Positions 9,288 to 17,681 of a DNA stretch of 32,854 nucleotides are shown here, piece after piece. Source of the DNA: Bacteroidales bacterium (GTDB lineage Bacteria > Bacteroidota > Bacteroidia > Bacteroidales > NBLH01). The position numbers and the translations under genes were made by a program. The stretch's first letter is position 1; every line of letters starts with the position of its first letter. Where the stretch lies: assembly GCA_016937695.1 (NCBI GenBank), contig JAFGWC010000106.1:1-32854 (forward strand), read 5' to 3'. The notes beneath the pieces were generated by a model that saw nothing but the letters and a program-made list of their open reading frames with translations, was not told where the DNA came from and made no database searches.

Positions 9288-11735
9288 ATGAGAAGTATAT
9301 TTTTAATTTTTGTATTAAATCTGTTAACTGTTCATTCTTATTCGCAAATCTCAAAAGGTGGTTTGCCAATTTCTTTTGGTTATAAATTAAATAATAAAAC
9401 AGAAGTTTTTTATACACCTGAATTCGATTATGCAAAAATGATTGAAGAAGATAAAACTCCATCAAAATCAAAACCATTTAGATTCGGGAAAACACACGCC
9501 GTAAAATTAAATCCTGAAAACAGCGGTGTATGGAATGAGCTTTCAAACGGAATAAAAATTTGGCAATTAGAAATAAATTCTGCAAATGCTTTTTCTGTTG
9601 GATTATTATTAGATAGTTTTAAGCTAAATAAAGGTGTTCAACTTTTTGTTTATTCTTATGATAAAAAAACAATTAAAGGCGCATTTACATCAGTAAATAA
9701 TAAACAGAATAATAAATTTTCGATATTACCTGTTTCGGGCGATAAAATTATTGTAGAAATAGATGTTCCTGCTAATTTAGATTATGGCGAATTAAATATT
9801 TCGGGAATAATTCATGATTATAAAGGTTTTTTATCAAAAGAAAAAGATAATACAAAACTTTCAGGCAGCTGTAATGTAAATATAAATTGCAGCGAAGGCG
9901 ATGATTGGCAAAATGAAAAACGCGCAGTTACAAAATATATATTTTCGTCGCATGGTTCAACATATTCGTGCACAGGCGCATTGGTTAATAATACTGCCGA
10001 AGACGATAAACCTTATTTATTAACTGCAAATCATTGCATTAGCACAAGCGCAGAAGCCGAAAGTGCAACTTTTATTTTTAATTACGAAAGTGCAACATGT
10101 CTTGGTACAACAGGTTCTGAGGTTCAAAGTATTTCGGTTGCCGACTTAGTTGTTACTGATATAAATAAAAAATTAGATTTTAGTTTGCTTCAATTAAGTA
10201 TTGATCCGCCAAGCGAATATAATGCATATTATGCAGGCTGGAACCGAAAAACAGAAGCTGCAACAAGTACAGTTTGCATTCATCATCCAAGCGAAGATAT
10301 TAAGAAAATATCAATTGATTATGATGCGCCGATAACAGGAGATTATGGCGAAGGATTTCTTGAAAATGCTCATTGGCAAATACTTGAGTGGGATGTTGGA
10401 ACTACAGAAGGCGGCTCGTCAGGTTCGCCGCTTTTCGATCAAAATCATTTTATAATTGGTGATTTAACAGGCGGTGAAGCTAGTTGTTATTATAATTATA
10501 ACGATTATTATTCAAAATTTGATTTAAGTTGGGATTATTATACTGATGAAAATATGCAGCTTAAAAAATGGCTGGATCCATTAAACATAAATCCGGAAAC
10601 GATTAACGGAAAAAACCAAGAAACGCCTGTGCAGCTTGATGCTAAAATCTCTTATGTTAATTCACCAAAAGGTTTATATTGCGGAATTAGCTCAATTACT
10701 CCAGAAATTATAATCCAAAACAAAGGAATTGATGATTTAATAAGCTTGAAAATATCATATAATTTTACAAATAAAGCTGTAATCACATTAAATTGGATAG
10801 GCAATTTAAAAACAGGCGAGTATGAAACATTGCCACTAAATAATTCAGACGTAAGCATTGGCGAAAGCGAATTTAAAGTATATTGCTGGTTACCAAATGG
10901 TTCTGAAGATTTAAATAAAATTAACGACACAATAATTTCCAGCTTTGAAGTAATAGATGAAGCAAGCGAAATTGAAATTTTAGGCGATAAAAGAACCTGT
11001 TTAAGCATCGATACTGCATATTATTTTGTTGAAACAAGCGGAGATTATGATTGGAATGTTATTGGCGGAGAAATTATACAAGGCGAAAATGATAAACACA
11101 TAAATGTTGTTTGGGAAGATTTGGGTGATAAAAAAGTAATTTTAAAATATACAAATACTTGTGAACAAACACTTTACGATACAATAGATGTAATTAAAAA
11201 CGAGCACAGTTTATCTTTAAATATAAAAATTGAAGATGAAAACTCTGAAATTAATTATATTTTAAAAGATATTTACGGAAATATTGTTCTTGAATTTATT
11301 GATATCTCAACAGATAAACTTTTTGAAAAAATATTATGTTTGGAATCAGGATGTTATGAATTAGGTGTAAAAAGTAACTCAACAATTACAGATTACGACT
11401 TAACAGATTTAATGAAAAATGAAGTAATTGTTTCTGAAAGTCTTAATAATAATGAGTTTACTGTCGAATTTTGTTTGGAACATGAAAATAACAGCATAAG
11501 TTTTATAATTTATCCAAATCCATCGAAACAAAATATTACAATAGAAGCAAAGTTTAACGAAATGTATGACAATGCTAGTTTTTTAATTGTAAATTTAAAA
11601 GGCGAACAAGTTATTCCAGAAAAGAAACTTGAAAAAATACAAGAAATTAATATTTCTGATTTGCAACGTGGATATTATCTGATAAAAATAAAAAACAAAT
11701 ACGGACTGTTTACGAAAAAAATAATAAAACTTTAG
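9288..11735 (+). CDS. secreted trypsin-like serine protease with T9SS sorting domain
   Basis: 815 residues exported by the Sec pathway and then the type IX secretion system. The signal peptide is residues 1-20 (hydrophobic IFLIFVLNLL, cleavage near SYSQ). An N-terminal propeptide-like region (20-190) precedes a lysyl-endopeptidase/chymotrypsin-type (S1) catalytic domain (about 195-425). The triad is visible: His in YLLTANHC, Asp in NKKLDFSLLQL, Ser in GGSSGSPLFD. Several cysteines suggest disulfides. After this come beta-rich Ig-like regions (about 450-640), including a PKD-like segment around YDWNVIGGEI. The last 75 residues are a type A C-terminal sorting domain: FIIYPNPSKQNITIEA, then DLQRGYYLIKIKNK and a basic tail. 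Extracellular or surface-attached protein digestion is the likely role. It appears to be its own transcription unit. Confidence 0.93.
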   Translation: MRSIFLIFVLNLLTVHSYSQISKGGLPISFGYKLNNKTEVFYTPEFDYAKMIEEDKTPSKSKPFRFGKTHAVKLNPENSGVWNELSNGIKIWQLEINSANAFSVGLLLDSFKLNKGVQLFVYSYDKKTIKGAFTSVNNKQNNKFSILPVSGDKIIVEIDVPANLDYGELNISGIIHDYKGFLSKEKDNTKLSGSCNVNINCSEGDDWQNEKRAVTKYIFSSHGSTYSCTGALVNNTAEDDKPYLLTANHCISTSAEAESATFIFNYESATCLGTTGSEVQSISVADLVVTDINKKLDFSLLQLSIDPPSEYNAYYAGWNRKTEAATSTVCIHHPSEDIKKISIDYDAPITGDYGEGFLENAHWQILEWDVGTTEGGSSGSPLFDQNHFIIGDLTGGEASCYYNYNDYYSKFDLSWDYYTDENMQLKKWLDPLNINPETINGKNQETPVQLDAKISYVNSPKGLYCGISSITPEIIIQNKGIDDLISLKISYNFTNKAVITLNWIGNLKTGEYETLPLNNSDVSIGESEFKVYCWLPNGSEDLNKINDTIISSFEVIDEASEIEILGDKRTCLSIDTAYYFVETSGDYDWNVIGGEIIQGENDKHINVVWEDLGDKKVILKYTNTCEQTLYDTIDVIKNEHSLSLNIKIEDENSEINYILKDIYGNIVLEFIDISTDKLFEKILCLESGCYELGVKSNSTITDYDLTDLMKNEVIVSESLNNNEFTVEFCLEHENNSISFIIYPNPSKQNITIEAKFNEMYDNASFLIVNLKGEQVIPEKKLEKIQEINISDLQRGYYLIKIKNKYGLFTKKIIKL

Positions 11736-11798
11736 AAATTTGTTATTTAATTGTAAATTTACCCAATAACTTAATTTGTAATTAAAATATATAAAGAA

Positions 11799-12338
11799 AT
11801 GGTTAAAAAAATATTGATAGTAATAAGTGTAATAATACTCTTATTTGTAGCATTTATAGCATATTCAGGATTTTTTGCTAATGTTGAAATTACAGAAAAA
11901 GAAGTTGGACCGTATTTTATGGTTGGCAAAGAATATTTAGGCGATTATAAAAATTCAGGAACTCATCAGGATTCGATATACAAAGATTTAGTTGCTAAAG
12001 ACTTTACAATTGAAGCCGGTTTTGGAATTTATCGAGATAATCCTAAAGAAGTAAAGGCTGAAGAGCTTAGAAGCATGCTTGGATGCATTGTTAATGAAAA
12101 AGATACAGTTAAAAAAACAGAATTAGAAAGAGAAGGCTATATTATTCAAAAAATGGGCGTTACAAAAAGTGCTGTTGTTGAATTTCCCTTTAAAAATACA
12201 TTTTCAATAATTGCTTCGGTAATTAAAGTTTATCCAAAACTAGAAGAGTATTTTATTACAAATAAATATCAAAAAGTGCCTGCCTTAGAAATTTATAAAG
12301 ACAATAAAATTATTATTTCGATGGAAATAATAAAATAA
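11799..12338 (+). CDS. membrane-anchored GyrI-like domain protein
   Basis: 179 residues. Residues 4-26 form one transmembrane helix or uncleaved signal anchor (ILIVISVIILLFVAFIAYSG). The rest (about 30-178) resembles the GyrI/SOUL-like effector-binding fold: VEITEKEVGPYFMVGKEYLGDYKN at the start, then a first-strand/helix repeat, and a second half with KSAVVEFPFKNTFSIIASVIKVYPKLEEYF. That fold binds small hydrophobic molecules in AraC-type regulators; here it is attached to the membrane and no DNA-binding domain is present. The gene ends nine bases before mnmA, so the two are probably co-transcribed, though a functional link to tRNA thiolation is not evident. The fold call is moderately secure; the role is unknown. 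Confidence 0.75.
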   Translation: MVKKILIVISVIILLFVAFIAYSGFFANVEITEKEVGPYFMVGKEYLGDYKNSGTHQDSIYKDLVAKDFTIEAGFGIYRDNPKEVKAEELRSMLGCIVNEKDTVKKTELEREGYIIQKMGVTKSAVVEFPFKNTFSIIASVIKVYPKLEEYFITNKYQKVPALEIYKDNKIIISMEIIK

Positions 12339-12347
12339 ACTTTATTG

Positions 12348-13430
12348 ATGAATAACGAAAAAGTATTAATGGCATTAAGCGGCGGAGTTGACAGCTCCGT
12401 TGCTGCTATTTTATTAAAAAATCAAGGATACGATATAATTGGTGTAACTTTAAGAATTTACAAATCAATAGATTCGCGTTCAAATAAAATGGAACAAGGA
12501 ATTAACGATGCCAATATTTTAGCCGTTAAATTAGACATTCCTTTTTATGTTTTTGATGTTCATAAAGACTTTGAAGAAACTGTAATTCAGGATTTTATAT
12601 CGGAATATAAAGTTGGGCGAACTCCAAATCCTTGTGCTTTGTGTAATCTTAAAATAAAATGGAAACATTTAATAAATATTGCCGATGAACTTGGCTGTAA
12701 ATATATTGCAACAGGCCATTATGCTCAAATAAATAATAAAAACGGCAGATATTTTATTTCAAAAGGTAAAGACGATTTAAAAGATCAAAGCTATTTTCTT
12801 TGGCGTTTAGATCAGGAATTATTGAAACGCACTATTTTCCCTTTAGGTGCTTATAAAAAGGAAGAAATAAAAAGTATTGCCGACAAAAACGGATTTAAAA
12901 AAATAGCCGAACAAAAAGAAAGTTACGATATTTGTTTTGTTCCGGATGGAGATTATCGCGAATTTCTAAAATCAGTAGAAAATACTGAAAATGATTTAGT
13001 TAAAGGCAAAAAAGGATATATAATTTCTGAAAACGGAACAATTTTGGGCGAGCATTCAGGCATTCAAAATTATACAATCGGACAAAGAAAAGGTTTAGGA
13101 ATTGCTTCAACAGAGCCGCTTTATATTGTAAAAATAAATCCGGAAAATAATTTGATAATTTTAGGAAAAAAAGAAAGCTTGAACAATAAATCTGCAATAA
13201 TCAGCGATTTTAAACTCACCAAATACAATAAAATCCCTGAAAACATTACCGTAAAAACAAAAGTGAGATATAAAAGCGCCGAAATTGAAAGTAAACTAAC
13301 AATTATTGACGACAAAATTAAAATCGAGTTTTCCGAAAATATCTCAGCACTTACACCTGGTCAATCAGCCGTTTTTTACGAAAATGACGATTTAATAGGC
13401 GGCGGAATAGTTGAAACGGTAATTTATTGA
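12348..13430 (+). CDS. mnmA: tRNA-specific 2-thiouridylase MnmA
   Basis: MnmA transfers sulfur to U34 of Lys, Glu and Gln tRNAs, using ATP to adenylate the uridine. The 360-residue protein has the PP-loop SGGVDSSVAA (residues 11-20), the catalytic-cysteine motif GRTPNPCALCN, the ATGHYAQI segment, and the second cysteine in SYDICFVPDGDYREFL; then the central IGQRKGLGI and C-terminal beta-barrel domains. I chose the ATG at 12348 over the in-frame TTG one codon upstream (12345). The segment between the first PP-loop helix and the NPC motif is shorter and lacks a cysteine-rich piece found in many homologues, and Bacteroidota often carry two mnmA paralogues, so this may be one of them. Its 3' end overlaps the convergent sulfatase stop by seven bases. 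Confidence 0.95.
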   Translation: MNNEKVLMALSGGVDSSVAAILLKNQGYDIIGVTLRIYKSIDSRSNKMEQGINDANILAVKLDIPFYVFDVHKDFEETVIQDFISEYKVGRTPNPCALCNLKIKWKHLINIADELGCKYIATGHYAQINNKNGRYFISKGKDDLKDQSYFLWRLDQELLKRTIFPLGAYKKEEIKSIADKNGFKKIAEQKESYDICFVPDGDYREFLKSVENTENDLVKGKKGYIISENGTILGEHSGIQNYTIGQRKGLGIASTEPLYIVKINPENNLIILGKKESLNNKSAIISDFKLTKYNKIPENITVKTKVRYKSAEIESKLTIIDDKIKIEFSENISALTPGQSAVFYENDDLIGGGIVETVIY

Positions 13431-14497
13431 TTTTTAATAACTTGCAAATTATTCTTTAATATATATTGGCTTGTCTGCATATTCGATTTTGCATATTCAT
13501 CCATTTTGTCTGCAATTGCCTTATATTCAGACATATAATTTTTTTTATCGCCTATTCTATATTTAAATAAACTTTTTGTTTCGCCTCTCACAATTAAGAA
13601 AAATTCGTCATCAATAACACCGTATTTATCATCGGCACAAAAATAAATATATGGTCGTTTTTCTTTTAATAAATCAATTCCCATTGTATTGTTTGTGTAC
13701 TCTAAATTCAATAATCCCATAATTGTAGGAAAAATATCAATTTGTCCGCCAAACTCTTCAATTTTTTTTGCTGATGTATTTGGATTATAAATAATTAATG
13801 GAGTATGATGATAATTTAAAGGCATTTCATAAATTGCATTCATAGAAGCGCCGTGGTCTGCAACAAATACAAAAATAGTATTTTCAAACCACAATTGTTT
13901 TGATGACAAATCTATAAACTTTTTTAACGACCAATCAGCATATTCAACAATCTGCTTTTTTATTTCTTTGTTTTTTGGTGTAAAATATTTAGGAATAATA
14001 TAAGGTCCATGGTCGCTTGCTGTCATAAAAGCTGCAAGAAACGGTTTTTTCGATTTATGTAAATTATTTAATTTGGGTATTGCAAACTCAAAAAGATAAT
14101 CATCAGAAACGCCAAGTGTACTTCTAATTTTATCGGATGGAAAATCAGCTTGAGTAATAACTTCATCAAAATCGTTAGAAGTTAAAAAGCCTTCAACATT
14201 ATCAAATTGTCCATCGTGTGTTGTAAAGTAAATTGTAGAATAATCGTAGCTTTTTAAAGTGTTTGCTATTCCGTTGTATTTAAGCATTTCTACGCCTTTC
14301 ATCGGATGTTGTCTAAAAAGAGCAGGATATGAGAACAAAGTTCCGTAAATTCCGTTAAAAGTATGAATTCCGGCCGAATAAATATTGTCGAAACTATATG
14401 CATTTTCAGCTAAACTATCAAGAAAAGGCGTTAAATTGTTAGTGTTGCCGTATCTTCCCATTTTAGCGGCACTCATGCTTTCCATAATAACAATCAC
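13424..14497 (-). CDS. catalytic half of a frameshifted LTA-synthase-type sulfatase
   Basis: About 357 codons carrying the alkaline-phosphatase-superfamily catalytic domain of the LTA synthase/membrane sulfatase group. Visible metal and catalytic residues are Glu in VIMESMSA, the nucleophile Thr in SAGIHTFNG (about residue 46), and the Asp-His pair in FVADHGASM. LTPFLDSLA is the usual segment after the first motif. The frame can start at a GTG (14497) overlapping the upstream stop as GTGA, but the family normally has this sequence fused to membrane helices. Adding one A (or removing two) in the A12 tract at 14503-14514 would join it to the upstream frame, giving about 650 residues, a normal length. 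I read this as one gene split by a frameshift. Substrate unknown: phosphoglycerol or phosphoethanolamine transfer, or sulfatase activity, are the options. Confidence 0.8.
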   Translation of the reverse strand: MIVIMESMSAAKMGRYGNTNNLTPFLDSLAENAYSFDNIYSAGIHTFNGIYGTLFSYPALFRQHPMKGVEMLKYNGIANTLKSYDYSTIYFTTHDGQFDNVEGFLTSNDFDEVITQADFPSDKIRSTLGVSDDYLFEFAIPKLNNLHKSKKPFLAAFMTASDHGPYIIPKYFTPKNKEIKKQIVEYADWSLKKFIDLSSKQLWFENTIFVFVADHGASMNAIYEMPLNYHHTPLIIYNPNTSAKKIEEFGGQIDIFPTIMGLLNLEYTNNTMGIDLLKEKRPYIYFCADDKYGVIDDEFFLIVRGETKSLFKYRIGDKKNYMSEYKAIADKMDEYAKSNMQTSQYILKNNLQVIKNQ

Positions 14498-15375
14498 AAT
14501 ACTTTTTTTTTTTTATGGATTGTAACAGAATCCGCAATTGAAATGTTTCTTGCTATTGGATTGTTTTCGTTTATTTTGCTGATATTTAAGTAATTATGAA
14601 CGTTATTTATCGCAATTTCATCATTCATTAATTTAATTTCGCTGTTTTCTGTTCTAAATGTATCTAAATAGCTTCTCAAAAAAGTAAAAACAGGATTTAA
14701 ACCTGCTTTATTAATGAAAGGATTGTTCGAAAAATATGCTGTTCCAACTCTTATTGGTGATTTTTTTTGTAATCTGCCTCTAATTCCGGCGAACATAATT
14801 GCAGCAAACAATAAAGAGAAAAATATTTTTAAAATTATGCCTGATGTAAAATATCTGTTTTTATCAAATTTAAATTTATTGAATATTCTTTTTAAACCAA
14901 TAAAAAACAATACAATCAATATTGAAAAAGGAATAAGAATAAACCAATATCTTGGCTCTTGAATTATCATTTTAAAAACAAAACTCGGACTTTCAATCCA
15001 TTGAAAAGCAGAAACATCAAATCTAGAGAAAAACTGATTAAAATAAGGAATATCTATTGCGCAAATAACAAAAGCTATTGTAAACATCACAAAAATAAAG
15101 TAAAACATTATTTGCATAATTATATTAGATTTTTTCTTTGCAACAAACAAAATGCTGAATGTCAGAAAAGGTATAAAAAGTAAATAACCGGAAATGACAA
15201 TATCAAATCTCAATCCCATTAAAAAAGACATTAGCACAAGATTTAATTTATCTTCGCCAATTGCATTTACTAATTCTAAATTTGTTAAAAACAGTATTGC
15301 TCTAAAAACAGTAAATATGCTGATTACCAATAAATAAAGATATATTGAAATTTTAACGTTAAACCAGTTTTTCAT
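14494..15375 (-). CDS. membrane half of the frameshifted LTA-synthase-type sulfatase
   Basis: 293 residues with five or six hydrophobic helices: about 9-30, 45-80 (two), 88-115, 143-165 and 180-200. A periplasmic linker follows, containing the AYFSNNPFINKAGLNPVFTF type of sequence common in this family just ahead of the catalytic domain. The frame ends ...IHKKKKVL, reading through a run of twelve A's into a premature TGA. Without the catalytic half it would be an inert membrane stub. The hydrophobic part, linker and catalytic half follow in the order seen in intact relatives, supporting one interrupted gene, a slippage-dependent gene, or a homopolymer sequencing error. It lies four bases after a possible 42-codon gene. 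Confidence 0.78.
   Translation of the reverse strand: MKNWFNVKISIYLYLLVISIFTVFRAILFLTNLELVNAIGEDKLNLVLMSFLMGLRFDIVISGYLLFIPFLTFSILFVAKKKSNIIMQIMFYFIFVMFTIAFVICAIDIPYFNQFFSRFDVSAFQWIESPSFVFKMIIQEPRYWFILIPFSILIVLFFIGLKRIFNKFKFDKNRYFTSGIILKIFFSLLFAAIMFAGIRGRLQKKSPIRVGTAYFSNNPFINKAGLNPVFTFLRSYLDTFRTENSEIKLMNDEIAINNVHNYLNISKINENNPIARNISIADSVTIHKKKKVL
14503..14514 (-). other. A12 homopolymer at the sulfatase frameshift
   Basis: Twelve consecutive A's on the coding strand, between CAT and GTATTGTGA. With 12 the frame stops three codons on. With 13 or 10 it continues as ...KKKSIVIVIMESMSA, the expected family sequence. Such tracts are prone to polymerase slippage, replication-length variation and sequencing error. 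Confidence 0.85.
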
Positions 15376-15379
15376 CTGT

Positions 15380-15508
15380 TTATTTTTTAATTGTTTTTAA
15401 TTTGCCAGATGGAACATCCACTATCTCAGGCATTTGTATGTTGAGAATCTGTTCGGAATAATCATTCCCTTGTGTGTCAAAATTTACTTGCCATGGATGT
15501 TTCATCAT
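15380..15508 (-). CDS. possible 42-residue protein upstream of the sulfatase
   Basis: A 43-codon frame from tandem ATGs (15508 or 15505) to TAA, encoding MMKHPWQVNFDTQGNDYSEQ and a tail ending in a lysine-rich stretch. It has no signal peptide or membrane helix, and ends four bases before the sulfatase ATG. An exact minus-strand -7 box (TACATTTG) lies about 24 bases upstream of its start, so the putative transcript would begin with this frame, and the composition (W, D, P, G) is less biased than random AT-rich frames. I recognise no family, and a 5' leader without translation is the alternative. Confidence 0.4.
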   Translation of the reverse strand: MMKHPWQVNFDTQGNDYSEQILNIQMPEIVDVPSGKLKTIKK

Positions 15509-15531
15509 TAAATTATTGAATTTTTAAAAGG

Positions 15532-15539
15532 CAAATGTA
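15532..15539 (-). promoter_or_regulatory. candidate -7 element for the small gene and sulfatase
   Basis: Reads TACATTTG on the minus strand, an exact TAnnTTTG, 24 bases upstream of the first ATG of the 42-codon frame. No TTG is seen at -33 spacing. It is divergent from the C69 peptidase promoter element about 100 bases away. Confidence 0.4.
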
Positions 15540-15633
15540 AGAAAAACAAATTATTGATATTAATAATTTGTTAAATTTTAAGTAAATATTATGTTGTTCA
15601 AAATTGCGAATTTCAGTTTTTCATTTAAAATTG

Positions 15634-15641
15634 TATATTTG
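15634..15641 (+). promoter_or_regulatory. candidate -7 element for the C69 peptidase
   Basis: TATATTTG, an exact TAnnTTTG, lies 36 bases before the peptidase ATG, a typical distance. The -33 TTG is not evident. Confidence 0.45.
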
Positions 15642-15677
15642 TGGGCATTCTTAAATAAATTTTAAACAATTAAAAAT

Positions 15678-17348
15678 ATGAAAAGGAAGATTTTAAGTGT
15701 TTTATTAATTAGTATGGTATTTTTTGCTTTAAATATAGCTTCTGCAAATGCTTGTACTAATTTTTTAATTACAAAAGGAGCTTCAGCAAATGGTTCAACA
15801 TATATTACTTATGCAGCCGATTCACATTTGCTTTATGGCGAGTTATATTATTGGCCTGCTGCCGATTATCCTGATGGCTCTTGGCTCGATGTTTATGAGT
15901 GGGACACAGGAAAATATCTTGGTAAAATTAAACAAGTTGCTCACACATACTCTGTTGTAGGAAATATGAACGAACATCAAGTTGCAATTGGCGAAACTAC
16001 TTTTGGAGGAAGACATGAACTTGAAGATCCTGATGCAATTATAGATTACGGAAGTTTAATGTATATTGCTTTACAAAGATCTAAAACAGCTCGCGAAGCA
16101 ATTAAAGTAATGACAGATTTAGTTGCCGAATACGGATATTACAGCTCAGGAGAATCATTTTCAATATCAGACCCAAATGAAGTTTGGATTATGGAAATGG
16201 TTAGTAAAGGAAAAGGAAACAAAGGTGCAGTTTGGGTTGCAAGAAGAATTCCTGACGGATATATATCTGGGCACGCAAACCAATCTCGTATTAGAAATTT
16301 TCCGCTAGACGATCCTGAAAATACTTTATATGCTAAAGACATAATTTCTTTTGCCAGAGAAAAAGGCTATTTTACTGATAAAAAAGATAAAAACTTCAGT
16401 TTTGTTGATGCTTATGCACCACCAGATTATGGCGGTTTAAGATTTTGCGAAGCAAGAGTTTGGGCAGGATTTCGTAAAGTAAACAGTTCGATGGACAAAT
16501 ACGAAGATTTTGCGATTGGCGATAATCCTAATAACCCAATGCCCTTATGGATTAAACCCGATAAAAAAATCACAACTCAAGATGTAATGGCATTAATGAG
16601 AGACCATTTTGAAGGAACAGTTTTAGATATGACAAAAGACGTTGGTGCAGGTCCATATGCAAATCCTTATCGTTGGCGACCATTAACTTGGGAAGTTGAC
16701 AGCGTTGAATATTGCAACGAAAGAGCAATTTCAACTCAGCAAACCGGATTTTCTTTTGTTGCAGAAAGTAGAAATACTGCTGCTAATCCAATTGGCGGAA
16801 TATTCTGGTTTGGCGTTGACGATGCTTCAAGCACAGTTTATGTGCCTATTTATAGCTCAACTAAAAAAATTCCTGAGACTTTTGCAGTTGGAAATGGTTC
16901 ATTAATGGATTTCTCGTACTCAGCATTCTGGGTTTTTAATCAGGTTTCTAACTTTGCTTACACAAGATATAATGCTATACATCCCGAAATAGAAAAGAAA
17001 CAAAAAGAACTTGAAGATAAATATATTGCACTTCAACCTGCAATAGATATAGCTGCTAACGAACTTTACAAAAAAGATAAAAATTTAGCTATTGATTTTA
17101 TTTCTGATTATTCAGTAAATCAAGCAAATAATATGGTAAAAGAATGGCAAAATTTATATGCATATTTATTTACAAAATATATGGATGGAAACATTAAAAC
17201 CAGAGTTGCTGTACCTGAAAATTATAAATATGTTACTCCAGAATTAAATCAACCCGGATATAGTAATGATTGGTACAAAATGATTATAAAACAAAAAGCC
17301 GAACATTTTAAAGTTAAAAAATTACCCGGCGAACTAGAACACCATTAG
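15678..17348 (+). CDS. secreted C69-family dipeptidase
   Basis: A 556-residue N-terminal-nucleophile hydrolase of the peptidase U34/C69 family, which splits dipeptides. The signal peptide (residues 1-25, KILSVLLISMVFFALNIASA) ends directly at Cys26 in NACTNFLITKGASANGS; the exposed Cys is the catalytic nucleophile in this family. Downstream family segments include TYAADSH, the VVGNMNEHQVAIGETTFGG block, the ITTQDVMALMRDHFEGT stretch, and TQQTGFSFVAESR. A helical C-terminal region (about 440-540) follows. Export places it in the periplasm or outside, so it probably completes digestion of small peptides, consistent with the secreted protease and POT transporter elsewhere in the window, though they do not share an operon. 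It is monocistronic, with a hairpin after the stop. Confidence 0.95.
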   Translation: MKRKILSVLLISMVFFALNIASANACTNFLITKGASANGSTYITYAADSHLLYGELYYWPAADYPDGSWLDVYEWDTGKYLGKIKQVAHTYSVVGNMNEHQVAIGETTFGGRHELEDPDAIIDYGSLMYIALQRSKTAREAIKVMTDLVAEYGYYSSGESFSISDPNEVWIMEMVSKGKGNKGAVWVARRIPDGYISGHANQSRIRNFPLDDPENTLYAKDIISFAREKGYFTDKKDKNFSFVDAYAPPDYGGLRFCEARVWAGFRKVNSSMDKYEDFAIGDNPNNPMPLWIKPDKKITTQDVMALMRDHFEGTVLDMTKDVGAGPYANPYRWRPLTWEVDSVEYCNERAISTQQTGFSFVAESRNTAANPIGGIFWFGVDDASSTVYVPIYSSTKKIPETFAVGNGSLMDFSYSAFWVFNQVSNFAYTRYNAIHPEIEKKQKELEDKYIALQPAIDIAANELYKKDKNLAIDFISDYSVNQANNMVKEWQNLYAYLFTKYMDGNIKTRVAVPENYKYVTPELNQPGYSNDWYKMIIKQKAEHFKVKKLPGELEHH

Positions 17349-17390
17349 TATTTGCGTTACATAAATTAAATTAGTAAAAAAAAATAAAAA

Positions 17391-17446
17391 GAGGCTGTCT
17401 TGTATGTTTGCAATATTTTTATCGCAAACATATACAAGTCAGCTTC
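17391..17446 (+). terminator. long imperfect hairpin after the C69 peptidase
   Basis: GAGGCTGTCTTGTATGTTTGC (17391-17411) faces GCAAACATATACAAGTCAGCTTC (17424-17446), pairing with a two-base bulge and a few mismatches. No T-run follows at once. A second small hairpin, CAACAC/GTGTTG (17471-17491), is followed by ATAATTTTTT and may do the terminating. The rest of 17349-17681 contains no gene. Confidence 0.5.
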
Positions 17447-17470
17447 ATAAATTAAAAATATTATTGTGCG

Positions 17471-17502
17471 CAACACATTATAAAAGTGTTGATAATTTTT
17501 TA
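17471..17502 (+). terminator. possible second terminator hairpin
   Basis: CAACAC (17471-17476) and GTGTTG (17486-17491) form a six-pair stem, followed by ATAATTTTTTAT. The stem is short and the T's start four bases later, so support is moderate. Confidence 0.35.
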
Positions 17503-17595
17503 TGAAAAAATAATAACTTTGGCAATTAATAAAATCCTTTCGAAGAAAAATTGGTTTATTATGTTATTCATAACAGTTTGGATGCATGTAGATTT

Positions 17596-17625
17596 TTTGT
17601 ACACAATGTATAGCTAAAATATTTG
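17596..17625 (+). promoter_or_regulatory. candidate promoter for the MBOAT-SGNH pair
   Basis: TTTG (17596-17599) and AATATTTG (17618-17625) with an 18-base spacer fit the Bacteroidota promoter with one mismatch in the -7 box, 56 bases before the MBOAT ATG. Confidence 0.4.
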
Positions 17626-17681
17626 TACTATGACAAAAATGAGAGAGCAAGTAGTAAACATTAAAACAAAAGACAGCGAGA

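Noticed and set aside
14494-14497. GTGA overlap as a real stop-start coupling producing two separate proteins
   Set aside because: The catalytic domain alone would stay in the cytosol, whereas the family acts outside the membrane. A frameshift at the A12 tract explains the sequence better.
9288-17348. A peptide-utilisation operon (T9SS protease, C69 dipeptidase)
   Set aside because: The genes are separated by mnmA and minus-strand genes and have separate promoters, so they may act in one process but are not an operon.
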